From Bacteroidia bacterium (lineage in GTDB: Bacteria; Bacteroidota; Bacteroidia; Chitinophagales; Saprospiraceae): a DNA stretch of 8,878 bases. The stretch lies in NCBI GenBank assembly GCA_030431945.1, contig JAUIIF010000155.1:1-8878 (forward strand), read 5' to 3'. Position numbers and translations under genes: made by a program. The notes below the pieces were generated by a model. That model saw only the letters and a program-made list of their open reading frames with translations. It ran no database searches and had not been told where the DNA came from. Below are positions 1 through 6,619 of the stretch, piece by piece (the stretch's first letter is position 1; every line of letters begins with the position of its first letter).

Positions 1-750
1 TTTACCTACTGGATGCAGTACCCCTTCTTCACCGGCCTCCGGACGACGGACCTGGTCGCCTTACTCCTGGGGTATTCTGTACAGATTTTTGCCGACTTTG
101 CCGGTTACTCCCTGATCGCCATCGGCGTCGCCCGGCTCTTCGGTTACCAGCTGCCGGAGAATTTTAACTTTCCCTACATCTCCCGGACTTTTTCGGAGTT
201 TTGGCGACGCTGGCACATCTCTTTGTCTACCTTCCTGAAGGAATACCTGTACATCTCACTGGGGGGTAACCGCCGGGGGAAAGTCCGTACCTACTTCAAT
301 TTGCTGCTGACCATGGTGCTGGGGGGGCTGTGGCACGGTGCCGCCTGGAGCTACGCCGTCTGGGGTGCCTTTCACGGAGTAGCCCTTGCCCTGGAACGGT
401 TGGCGGCCGACGTGGGCTTTCGCCCGCTGCGCTGGCCCTGGGCCCGGCGGCTGTGGGTGTTCGGCCTGGTTACCTTCGGGTGGTTATTATTCCGGTTGCC
501 GGAATTCAGCCACGCATTGTTGTACGTCGAAAAAATAGTCACGAACAAAAAGGTGGGTGATCTGGAGCGCCCGTTGCTGGTTATCCTGTACTGTTTGCCG
601 GTGGTGTTTTACCACCTGGGGCATTTGTACCTCAACCGGGAATCAGCCAGCTACCGGCATGTCATTCGCCCGTTCGCTTACGGGACAATGCTTTTCCTGA
701 TCCTGACGAATGCCGGCTCGGCGGGGGATTTTATCTACTTTCAGTTTTAG
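1..750 (+). CDS. MBOAT family O-acyltransferase, AlgI-like (5'-truncated by window)
   Basis: This is a polytopic inner-membrane acyltransferase of the MBOAT/AlgI type, which moves acetyl groups across the membrane for O-acetylation of a surface polysaccharide. The frame is open from base 1 (Phe-Thr-Tyr-Trp before the first Met at 13), so the gene begins upstream. The visible 249 residues are roughly the C-terminal half of a family that usually runs 450-500 residues. Diagnostic features, in fragment numbering, are FWRRWHISLS around 67-76, YISLGGNRRG around 84-93, and GGLWHGAAW around 108-116 with the presumed catalytic His at 112. A second conserved His lies in AFHG (about 125), followed by more hydrophobic segments. 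The stop is 4 bp before the next start, so the two genes are probably translationally coupled. The family call is firm. The acceptor glycan is inferred only from the neighbouring glycosyltransferases. Confidence 0.92.
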   Translation, partial: FTYWMQYPFFTGLRTTDLVALLLGYSVQIFADFAGYSLIAIGVARLFGYQLPENFNFPYISRTFSEFWRRWHISLSTFLKEYLYISLGGNRRGKVRTYFNLLLTMVLGGLWHGAAWSYAVWGAFHGVALALERLAADVGFRPLRWPWARRLWVFGLVTFGWLLFRLPEFSHALLYVEKIVTNKKVGDLERPLLVILYCLPVVFYHLGHLYLNRESASYRHVIRPFAYGTMLFLILTNAGSAGDFIYFQF

Positions 751-754
751 CGGC

Positions 755-1606
755 ATGATCAAAAACGCACTAAGTATTTCCGCCTTGTTGCTGGCCGTCT
801 GGTCGCTGGCGGTTACGTGGTTGCCGGCGGGCCTGGACACGGGACAAACGATGCGTGGGGACAACCTGATCCGGGCAGAAGATTTTCTTTATACCACGGA
901 GATGCAACCGAATGACGTAGCCCTGGTCGGGTCCTCGCTGTCCGAAAAGCTTACCGTTGGCCCCCTCCCCGGGCGCAAGGTGCATAATCTCGGCTTCGGA
1001 GGGCAGCGGGCGCTGGATGGGTTGGACCTGCTCCTGGCCGGCCCCCAACTCCCCGCAGTAGTACTGGTGGAAACGAATATCCTGCAGCCCGGGGGCAACA
1101 GCGACCTGGAAACCAGTTTATTTAACCCCGTTGGTTTTTGGATTCGTCGCTATGTGCCCGCTCTGCGGCACCGCTACCAACCGGTCGGCGTCGTGAAAGG
1201 GTTGATTACCGGTAAGGAGCCAGCGCAAGCTGCCCGGGGGCAGGATCGCCCCCTGAACGAACAGAGCCTGGCTCTGAAGGTGGAGGCGTACGCCACTGCC
1301 CCTGCCGCTGCCACCCTGGCGGAAGAGCTGGAGGCACTTCAGCAACGAATCAACCGGCTGGAGCGCAGTGGGGTACGGGTTGTTTTCTACGAGACGCCGG
1401 TTCATCCCGCTCTGTGTAGCGCACCGAAAGCGGAGGCCCTGCGGGTGGGGTACCGGAAAGTGTTTTTGCCGGACAAATTCACCTACCTGGAACAGCCGGA
1501 TTGCGCCGCTTTCCGGACGACGGATGGCCACCACTTAGGGGAGCAGTCCAACGAAGCATATTCCCAATGGCTGACGGCAGCAGTAGCAACTTTGCTGAAA
1601 GAGTAA
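755..1606 (+). CDS. Membrane-anchored SGNH-hydrolase-like protein, probable O-acetylation partner
   Basis: This is a 283-residue protein with an N-terminal hydrophobic segment (residues about 5-25) acting as a signal or anchor, so most of it should lie in the periplasm. The sequence is divergent, but SGNH/GDSL blocks can be placed in order: LVGSSLSE (57-64, candidate nucleophile Ser61), NLGFGGQ (78-84, block II Gly), VETN (105-108, block III Asn) and DGHH (257-260, a DxxH catalytic pair). This is the arrangement of AlgJ/AlgX/DltD-like partners that work with MBOAT proteins, and the gene follows one after 4 bp. The ATG at 755 is chosen because it puts the hydrophobic segment at the N-terminus; an upstream in-frame start at 710 would overlap the MBOAT gene by 41 bp. 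The likely role is transferring acetyl groups to a surface glycan, or removing them. The fold is inferred from motif spacing alone, so acetyltransferase versus esterase activity is open. Confidence 0.62.
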   Translation: MIKNALSISALLLAVWSLAVTWLPAGLDTGQTMRGDNLIRAEDFLYTTEMQPNDVALVGSSLSEKLTVGPLPGRKVHNLGFGGQRALDGLDLLLAGPQLPAVVLVETNILQPGGNSDLETSLFNPVGFWIRRYVPALRHRYQPVGVVKGLITGKEPAQAARGQDRPLNEQSLALKVEAYATAPAAATLAEELEALQQRINRLERSGVRVVFYETPVHPALCSAPKAEALRVGYRKVFLPDKFTYLEQPDCAAFRTTDGHHLGEQSNEAYSQWLTAAVATLLKE

Positions 1607-1667
1607 CCGCAGAAAAGGACTTGCCGCTCTACCTTTGAGCTATTCACTTATTTCTCCCCTTCACCGT

Positions 1668-2708
1668 ATGCCGTACTCGCACGTTTTTGCCACCCACGCC
1701 CTGCTGCAGGAGCATTTGGTCGATGCCATTATCCGGGACGCGCAAATACTGCCGGAAAACGTGCTGGTGATCCGGATGCGTCAGTCGTTCCGGGCCGGGG
1801 AAGCACGACCCTACCGGGTGATAGACGGTGACCAGTTCAATACGACGAACGGGAGGAACCTCCCCGGTCACCGATTGGCCAACCGCCGGCGTTGCCGTGC
1901 TTTCGAGCAGCAGGTTTTGGCGGCCCTTACTCCCGGATTTATGGTGTACTCGCCGATGTACACTTTTTGGTACCTGAACGTTCTGGCGGCAAAAGCCAGT
2001 GCCTACCACGTACTGGAAGATGGTTTTGCCAGCTATTTGCCGCGCGAAGAAATTCTTAAGTACATCAACCTGACCCGGCCTTTTACCGGCCGGAGGAAGT
2101 GGCAGCGCCAGCTGGTGACCGAGCCGCTGCAACGCACCCTGGCCCCGGCGGGCCAGGCCCTGCTGGAGGAGGCCGGCAGGTTTTACGTGACCTCCAGGCT
2201 GGGGTTTCCCTGGTTGCCCGACCGCCGGAGGGTGGTGGTGTCAGGTACCTTCCCGCCCTACGCCCCCGGGGAGTACGCTGCTGCCGTGGTGTGGGGCCCC
2301 GGTTGTCTGGTGGAGGCCGGCTACGTTACGGTGCCCGTGTACCAGTCTTTAATCAGAGGTGTAATGGACAAGTTGCTGGCGGCCGGGGTTACCCGCCTGT
2401 ACTTTAAGTGGCACCCTACCCAGGTCGCCCATCCGGCCAACCTGCAGGCCTACCGGGCGGTGCTGACGGAGTACCAGGATCGGTTGCAACTGGTGGAGCT
2501 GGCCCAATCCGTCAGTATCGAATCGCTGGCGGCCGGAAATGAAATCACCCTGATCACCGGCTTCAGCACCCTTTCTTTTCACGTCGCAGCAGCGGGAGGA
2601 GAAGTACGCACCTACCTGGCGGATATTCTCCGGGTTGCTCCGGCAGTCGGCCAGCGGCTCGGCGCTGCCGGGCGTGCTATCTTTGACCGCATCAGTAAGC
2701 CACTTTAG
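1668..2708 (+). CDS. Sialyltransferase/polysialyltransferase-like glycosyltransferase (GT52/GT38-type motifs)
   Basis: This protein of about 346 residues resembles bacterial GT-B sialyltransferases. Three signature motifs occur in the right order and spacing (numbered from an in-frame TTG at 1635): EDG at 128-130, matching the D/E-D/E-G motif with its catalytic acid; KWHP at 258-261, matching the HP motif that binds CMP; and GFSTLS at 309-314, matching the late S/T-rich motif. In families GT38, GT52 and GT80 these bind a CMP-activated nonulosonic acid and transfer it to a glycan. The protein has no signal peptide or membrane segment, so it should act on the cytoplasmic side. The start is uncertain. 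The ATG at 1668 places the first predicted strand (SHVFATHALL) near the N-terminus; the TTG at 1635 would add 11 residues and shorten the gap to the upstream gene to 28 bp. The donor could be sialic acid, another nonulosonic acid or Kdo. No CMP-sugar synthesis genes are visible here. Confidence 0.63.
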   Translation: MPYSHVFATHALLQEHLVDAIIRDAQILPENVLVIRMRQSFRAGEARPYRVIDGDQFNTTNGRNLPGHRLANRRRCRAFEQQVLAALTPGFMVYSPMYTFWYLNVLAAKASAYHVLEDGFASYLPREEILKYINLTRPFTGRRKWQRQLVTEPLQRTLAPAGQALLEEAGRFYVTSRLGFPWLPDRRRVVVSGTFPPYAPGEYAAAVVWGPGCLVEAGYVTVPVYQSLIRGVMDKLLAAGVTRLYFKWHPTQVAHPANLQAYRAVLTEYQDRLQLVELAQSVSIESLAAGNEITLITGFSTLSFHVAAAGGEVRTYLADILRVAPAVGQRLGAAGRAIFDRISKPL

Positions 2709-2714
2709 CGCGCC

Positions 2715-3917
2715 ATGTCCACGCTTTTCATCACGCAACGGTTTCCTCCGCACCGCGGGCCTGCGGCCCGCCGGCTCGGCTACTGGGCGCAGCGCCTGGC
2801 GGAGAGCGACCGGGTGCTGGTCATCAGTACGGGCCCGGAAGGTACCACGCACCCGGCCGTGGAGCAGTTGATTACCATCCCCTGTCACGACCTCCGCTCC
2901 CTGGCGGGGCAACGGGGGAAGACCCTGCCTCCGGGCACCAAGCGGCGGCCGCTGATCCGTTGGCTACTCCGCCTGCGGCAGGCGTTTCCTTTCGTTTTGC
3001 TGACCGACGATGGCGGCATCGCTTACCGGCGGCAGGCCTTACGGGAAGCCTCCCGCCTGGTGCGGGAGGAGGACGTAACGACCGTCTTTTCGAGTTTCAG
3101 GCCCTGGTCAGATCACCTCGTTGCCCGGCGCTTGCAGCGCCGGTTTCCGGCGCTGCGCTGGATCGCGGATTTCCGGGACTTACCGGTGGACCCCGTGCGC
3201 CGGGACAGCTGGTGGCCCGCCCTGCAACGCTGGTGGGGCAAATGGGTGATCCGCCGGGCGGCTGAAGTCTGGGTCGTCTCCGCCGGCCAACAGGCGCAGT
3301 TTGCCGACTGGCACCCCCGGGTACTGGTTCGCCGCAACGCCCTGTTGCAACTACCGCCGGCTTCGACCGCGCCGGTTACGGAGCGGTTTACCATCGTGTA
3401 CACGGGCAGTTTATACGCCGGGTTGCAGACCATCGCACCGGTGGTGCAGGCTTTGCAGGAGTTGCTGGCCGTTGGCCAGCTGACGGCAGACAAGGTATGC
3501 TTGTGCTACCGGGGAAAAGACGCAGCATTGTTCCGGGAATGGACGGCAGCCTTACCCCCCGCACTCCTCGACATCAAACCTTCCATCGCACCGGCGGCCG
3601 CGCAAAAAATGCAACGGGAAGCTCAGGTGTTGCTGTTGCTGAATTGGTCCGCACCGGGTTATTACGGCGTCCTGACCGCCAAGTTGTGGGATTATCTGGC
3701 CACCGGCCGCCCCATCCTGGCCCTGGTGAACGGACCTGGGGACCAGGAGTTGGAGGCCTTGCTGGAAGGCGCGAACGCCGGTGCCGTGTTCCGGACGGAA
3801 GCGCCGGGCGAGGTTAAAGCCTGGCTCGGCTCCGCCTACGCTACCTGGGCGGCCACGGGCCGCCTGCCCTGGTCCGTTAACCCCGCTGCCCTGCAATCCT
3901 TTACGGCACCTGCTTAA
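2715..3917 (+). CDS. Glycosyltransferase family 4 (GT-B fold)
   Basis: This 400-residue cytosolic glycosyltransferase has GT-B architecture. The N-terminal acceptor domain opens with TLFITQRFPPHRGPAARR, a GT4-like opening, and carries IADFRD at 150-155, close to the ADFRDPW signature of many Bacteroidota GT4 enzymes. The C-terminal donor domain starts near YTGSLY (229-234) and contains GYYGVLTAKLWDYLATGRP (316-334), the nucleotide-sugar region with the usual K-E/D-Y-L-A-x-G-R-P pattern; the common Glu is Asp here. The ATG at 2715 lies 6 bp after the preceding stop and matches the family N-terminus. No Shine-Dalgarno sequence is present. It most likely adds one sugar during assembly of the polysaccharide made by this operon. 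Donor and acceptor cannot be read from the sequence. Confidence 0.86.
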   Translation: MSTLFITQRFPPHRGPAARRLGYWAQRLAESDRVLVISTGPEGTTHPAVEQLITIPCHDLRSLAGQRGKTLPPGTKRRPLIRWLLRLRQAFPFVLLTDDGGIAYRRQALREASRLVREEDVTTVFSSFRPWSDHLVARRLQRRFPALRWIADFRDLPVDPVRRDSWWPALQRWWGKWVIRRAAEVWVVSAGQQAQFADWHPRVLVRRNALLQLPPASTAPVTERFTIVYTGSLYAGLQTIAPVVQALQELLAVGQLTADKVCLCYRGKDAALFREWTAALPPALLDIKPSIAPAAAQKMQREAQVLLLLNWSAPGYYGVLTAKLWDYLATGRPILALVNGPGDQELEALLEGANAGAVFRTEAPGEVKAWLGSAYATWAATGRLPWSVNPAALQSFTAPA

Positions 3918-3934
3918 CCTTTTATCCTTTTCTT

Positions 3935-5071
3935 ATCGCACCCCCTACCATTGCCATTGTTGCTAATTCTACCTGGAACCTGCATAATTTTCGCCGGGGA
4001 CTGATCGCTGCTTTTCAGCAAGCCGGCTGGCGGGTATTGTTGTTAGCCCCCGACGGACCTGAGCGTCCGGCGCTGGAAGCTACGGGCGCCACCTTCCTGC
4101 CCTTGCAACATCTGCGGCGCAAGGGGCTTAACCCCCTGCGGGATCTGGCGCTGGCGCTGGAGCTGTTCCGGCGCTACCGGCAGCAAGGGGTAAAGCTGGC
4201 CCTGCATTTTACCATCAAGCCCGTGATTTACGGCTCCTTTGCGGCCCACCGGGCCGGGGTCCGGAATGTCAGTACCCTTACCGGGCTGGGGTACACCTTT
4301 CTGGCGGGAAAGCGTACGAACCGGATTGTTCGCCTGCTGTACCGGCTGGCCCTGCGCCACGCAGAGACTGTTCTTTTTCACAACCCTGATGACCGGGCAC
4401 TTTTTATCCGGGATGGGCTAGCGGCAGCCAATCGCTGCGCGGTGGTGCCCGGCTCCGGGATACGACTGGCGGATTTCCCGCTGACGACTTACGACGAGGC
4501 CGTTACCGGGCAATTCCTCTTCGTCGGTCGCCTGCTAACCGACAAAGGCATCAGGGAATACGTTGGCGCAGCGCGCCAGGCACGGGCGTCAAACCCGGAA
4601 CTTCAGTTTCACGTACTGGGTCCGCTGGATGCCGGCAATCCTGCCGGCATCACGGCCCGGGAACTGGCCGCCTGGACGGAAGAGGGGACCATCATTTACG
4701 CAGGGGAGACGGACGACGTGCGGCCGTACCTGCGGCGGGCCTCCGTCGTCGTTTTACCCTCCTACCGGGAGGGGTGCCCGCGGGTGCTGTTGGAGGCCGC
4801 CGCCAGCGGCCGGGCCCTGATCGGGACGGACGTTGCGGGCGTCCGCGAAGTAGTGCAGCCGGAACAGAACGGCTGGCTGGTGCCCCCTAAATCGGCAAGC
4901 CAGCTGGCGAAGGCGTGTTTGCGGGCAGCAGCGGCGCAAGACCGGCTGGAGGAAATGGGCGCTGCCGGCCATGCCCTGGTGGCCGCGAGGTTTTCGGAGG
5001 CTGCAGTAATCGCCGTTTATTTGCAGGCAGCAAAGCCGCGCGCGGCTGGTAACGGGAGGAAAGAAGAATAG
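3935..5071 (+). CDS. Glycosyltransferase family 4, CapM/PglA-like, with non-canonical start
   Basis: This GT-B enzyme of about 378 residues resembles the CapM/PglA group, which often extends undecaprenyl-diphosphate-linked sugars with HexNAc. Visible features, counted from 3935, are IAIVANSTWNLHNFR near the N-terminus, FTIKPVIYGSFAA around 92-104, NVSTLTGLGYTFL around 111-123, FVGRLLTDKGI around 196-206, and an EX7E motif EGCPRVLLE around 279-287 that contacts the donor. The frame is open from 3881 (after a stop at 3878-3880) but has no ATG, GTG or TTG until a TTG at 4037, which would cut away the first strand-helix unit and the conserved NSTWNLHNFR segment. The most plausible start is ATC at 3935, giving M-APPTIAIVANS; ATT at 3950 is the alternative. 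It lies 17 bp after the preceding gene, as the last gene of the glycan cluster. The family is firm; the exact start and sugar are not. Confidence 0.85.
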   Translation: MAPPTIAIVANSTWNLHNFRRGLIAAFQQAGWRVLLLAPDGPERPALEATGATFLPLQHLRRKGLNPLRDLALALELFRRYRQQGVKLALHFTIKPVIYGSFAAHRAGVRNVSTLTGLGYTFLAGKRTNRIVRLLYRLALRHAETVLFHNPDDRALFIRDGLAAANRCAVVPGSGIRLADFPLTTYDEAVTGQFLFVGRLLTDKGIREYVGAARQARASNPELQFHVLGPLDAGNPAGITARELAAWTEEGTIIYAGETDDVRPYLRRASVVVLPSYREGCPRVLLEAAASGRALIGTDVAGVREVVQPEQNGWLVPPKSASQLAKACLRAAAAQDRLEEMGAAGHALVAARFSEAAVIAVYLQAAKPRAAGNGRKEE

Positions 5072-5380
5072 GGTGGGGTGGGGGCACCTGAATAAACAAG
5101 GCTGAAGAATATCTTCCATAACCTGCCGGGGACGACCAGGCACAAATTGCGGCTTTTTTTAGCGGACCTTGCCAAAAATAAATCGCCAAACGTATATTGC
5201 CGGTGTTTAAATGGAATTATCGGTGGACTGAAACTTTTGAACTTTTCCTGTCATACTGGCTGGCCGGATTGCGGCAGCCGGCTATCCCAGGGCCAAGAAA
5301 ATAAATTGTTCTCCGCTGAAAAAAAATGGGAAACCATCTCCGATAAACTAGTGTTGAATTTACCACCTTAACAGACTACT
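5072..5380. other. Gap after the glycan cluster, no convincing gene
   Basis: This 309-bp stretch is visibly AT-richer than the cluster before it (5161-5220 counts to about 38% GC by hand, against about 68% for 4681-4740). It opens with a G-rich tract at 5071-5084. A short inverted repeat, GCCG 5125-5128 / CGGC 5150-5153, sits just before seven Ts (5154-5160), which is a weak terminator candidate because the loop is long. TATATTG at 5193-5199, with TTG at 5169-5171, is a weak Bacteroidota-type promoter candidate for the following genes. The open frame 5147-5371 begins only with TTG and resembles nothing known, so I do not call it a gene. Confidence 0.5.
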
Positions 5381-5794
5381 ATCTCCCGCATACTAGCTAT
5401 TGACTACGGAACCAAAAAGTGTGGTATAGCTGCCAGTGATCCGCTGCGAATTATTGCGACGGGGCTCACGACGGTGCCCACCTGGCAAATCTTTGACTGG
5501 TTGGCCAAGTACCTCGCGGAAGAGTCCGTAGGGGATCTGGTGATCGGTGAAAGCCTGCACAAGGATGGCACCCCGAATAAAATCAATGCGCACGTAGTCG
5601 GCTTTGAGCGTAAGTTCGCAAAAATCTACCATGACATCAAACTTCACCGCCAGGATGAGTATTATACTTCCAAGCGGGCAATGCAGGCAATGATTGAATC
5701 CGGCGTGCCCAAAATGAAAAGACGTGAAAAGGAGCGAGTTGACCGGATTGCGGCAACCATTATTTTACAAGACTTTATGGAAGCGCAATCTTAA
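5381..5794 (+). CDS. ruvX: Putative pre-16S rRNA nuclease / Holliday junction resolvase family RuvX (YqgF), ATC start
   Basis: This is a small RNase H-fold protein implicated in 16S rRNA 5'-end processing and also named as a putative Holliday junction resolvase. Counting ATC at 5381 as residue 1 gives 137 residues, the usual family length. Motifs are ILAIDYG (4-10) with catalytic Asp8, VIGESLHKDGT (54-64, the family's VxGxPxxxDGT region), DEYYTS (92-97, usually DERxTS) and VDRIAATIILQ (120-130) with the last catalytic Asp121. A stop at 5369-5371 closes the frame upstream, and no ATG, GTG or TTG occurs before GTG at 5474, which would delete Asp8 and the first 31 residues. ATC at 5381 falls exactly where homologues have their initiator Met (M-x-R-I-L-A-I-D-Y-G). 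It lies 78 bp before def. The identity is firm; the start codon is unusual. Confidence 0.93.
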   Translation: MSRILAIDYGTKKCGIAASDPLRIIATGLTTVPTWQIFDWLAKYLAEESVGDLVIGESLHKDGTPNKINAHVVGFERKFAKIYHDIKLHRQDEYYTSKRAMQAMIESGVPKMKRREKERVDRIAATIILQDFMEAQS

Positions 5795-5829
5795 TTCAGC
5801 GGAGGCCCTGATTCATAAAGAGAAAAATC

Positions 5830-5837
5830 TATTTTTG
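5830..5837 (+). promoter_or_regulatory. Candidate Bacteroidota-type promoter -7 element for def
   Basis: TATTTTTG fits the Bacteroidota sigma-A -7 consensus TAnnTTTG exactly. Nineteen bases upstream is CTG (5808-5810), a one-mismatch version of the TTG -33 element. The predicted transcription start, near 5844, would leave a leader of about 30 bases before the def ATG at 5873. This gives def its own promoter in the 78-bp gap after ruvX. The call rests on the consensus match alone. Confidence 0.4.
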
Positions 5838-5872
5838 CCGCAGCGCCTTTCCCTTATTAAACTTTAAATCTC

Positions 5873-6427
5873 ATGGTGTTACCCATTTATGCCTACGGCC
5901 AGCCTGTTTTAAAAAAAGTTGCCAAGGAAATAGGTCCGGATTACGAAGGGTTGGCAGACCTTATTGCGAACATGTGGGAAACCATGGAGCATGCAAATGG
6001 TGTTGGTCTGGCTGCTCCGCAGATTGGTCGGGACATTCGGCTTTTTATCGTAGACAGCAGCCCGATGCTGGACGACCACGAAAAGCATCTGGGGATCAAG
6101 AAGGTGTTTATCAATGCCGAAATTCTGGAAGAAACCGGTAAAGATTGCTCCTACTCCGAAGGGTGTCTGAGTATTCCTGACGTCTCCGGCGACGTAGAGC
6201 GCCCGGAAACCGTTACCATCCGCTGGCAGGATGAAAACTTCGAGACGTTTACGGAGACATTTTCGGGTATGAACGCCCGCGTGATCCAACACGAGTACGA
6301 TCATATCGAAGGAATTCTTTTCATCGAAATGCTCAAACCCCTGAAACGGAAAATGATCCAGCGGAAGCTCACGAAAATTAAAAAAGGAGAGATCAGTCCG
6401 AGCTACCGGATGAAGTTTGTGCGCTAG
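5873..6427 (+). CDS. def: Peptide deformylase
   Basis: This metalloenzyme removes the formyl group from the N-terminal Met of nascent proteins at the ribosome. It has 184 residues, normal for the family. All three signature motifs are intact: GVGLAAPQ (43-50), EGCLS (96-100) with metal ligand Cys98, and HEYDH (140-144) with metal ligands His140 and His144 and catalytic Glu141. The start MVLPIYAYGQPVL is the usual Bacteroidota N-terminus and begins at a good ATG with an AT-rich leader and no Shine-Dalgarno sequence. It follows ruvX in the same direction, so it may be transcribed with it or from the promoter candidate at 5830. Nothing is missing or odd in the protein. Confidence 0.97.
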   Translation: MVLPIYAYGQPVLKKVAKEIGPDYEGLADLIANMWETMEHANGVGLAAPQIGRDIRLFIVDSSPMLDDHEKHLGIKKVFINAEILEETGKDCSYSEGCLSIPDVSGDVERPETVTIRWQDENFETFTETFSGMNARVIQHEYDHIEGILFIEMLKPLKRKMIQRKLTKIKKGEISPSYRMKFVR

Positions 6428-6619
6428 CGGTCTCTTAAACGTGAAGTTGGGGGGCAACCCACGACCTCTTTTGCGCTTGACTGGGTTACACCAACCCTCT
6501 CGCTGTTGGTACGACACGCAGGTGTACGGGCCTTGTCAGTCCTCCAAAACCACGATGCCCCGAAGTTAAACCTTGAGAAGCCACTATGCCTTCCCGTGGG
6601 TTCGCCCCGCCGGTCTTGT
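6428..6619. other. Intergenic region between convergent def and DUF2461 genes
   Basis: These 192 bp contain no supported gene on either strand; the short open frames crossing it look like chance. Besides the hairpin at 6440-6463 there are small inverted repeats, GGTT/AACC around an ACACC loop (about 6484-6496) and ACAC/GTGT around GCAG (about 6514-6525). These suggest a structured transcript tail. I see no resemblance to tRNA, tmRNA or an integron site. Confidence 0.4.
6440..6463 (+). terminator. Possible hairpin downstream of def
   Basis: CGTG (6440-6443) pairs with CACG (6460-6463), and GTTG (6446-6449) pairs with CAAC (6455-6458) around a GGGGG loop, with a small AA/C internal loop. It begins 12 bases after the def stop and is followed by a short pyrimidine-rich stretch (ACCTCTTTT) rather than a clean T-run. 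It could end def transcription before the convergent gene at 6620, but it is a modest structure. Confidence 0.25.

Noticed and set aside
5034..5047. Perfect 14-base palindrome AGCCGCGCGCGGCT
   Set aside because: It lies inside the coding region of the last glycosyltransferase, has no T-run after it and is a simple GC-repeat palindrome. I do not call it a terminator or operator.
1..5071. Possibility that the glycan cluster is a novel defence or toxin system
   Set aside because: Every gene fits known polysaccharide assembly or modification families, and no nuclease, toxin, sensor or mobile element is present.
5147..5371. 74-codon open frame with TTG start just before ruvX
   Set aside because: It starts only at TTG, resembles no known protein, lies in AT-rich spacer and overlaps the weak promoter candidate. 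Its main significance is that its stop closes the ruvX frame.
5909..6517. 202-codon antisense open frame across def
   Set aside because: It mirrors a firmly identified peptide deformylase gene and its translation shows no recognisable domain; such shadows are expected opposite conserved coding sequence.
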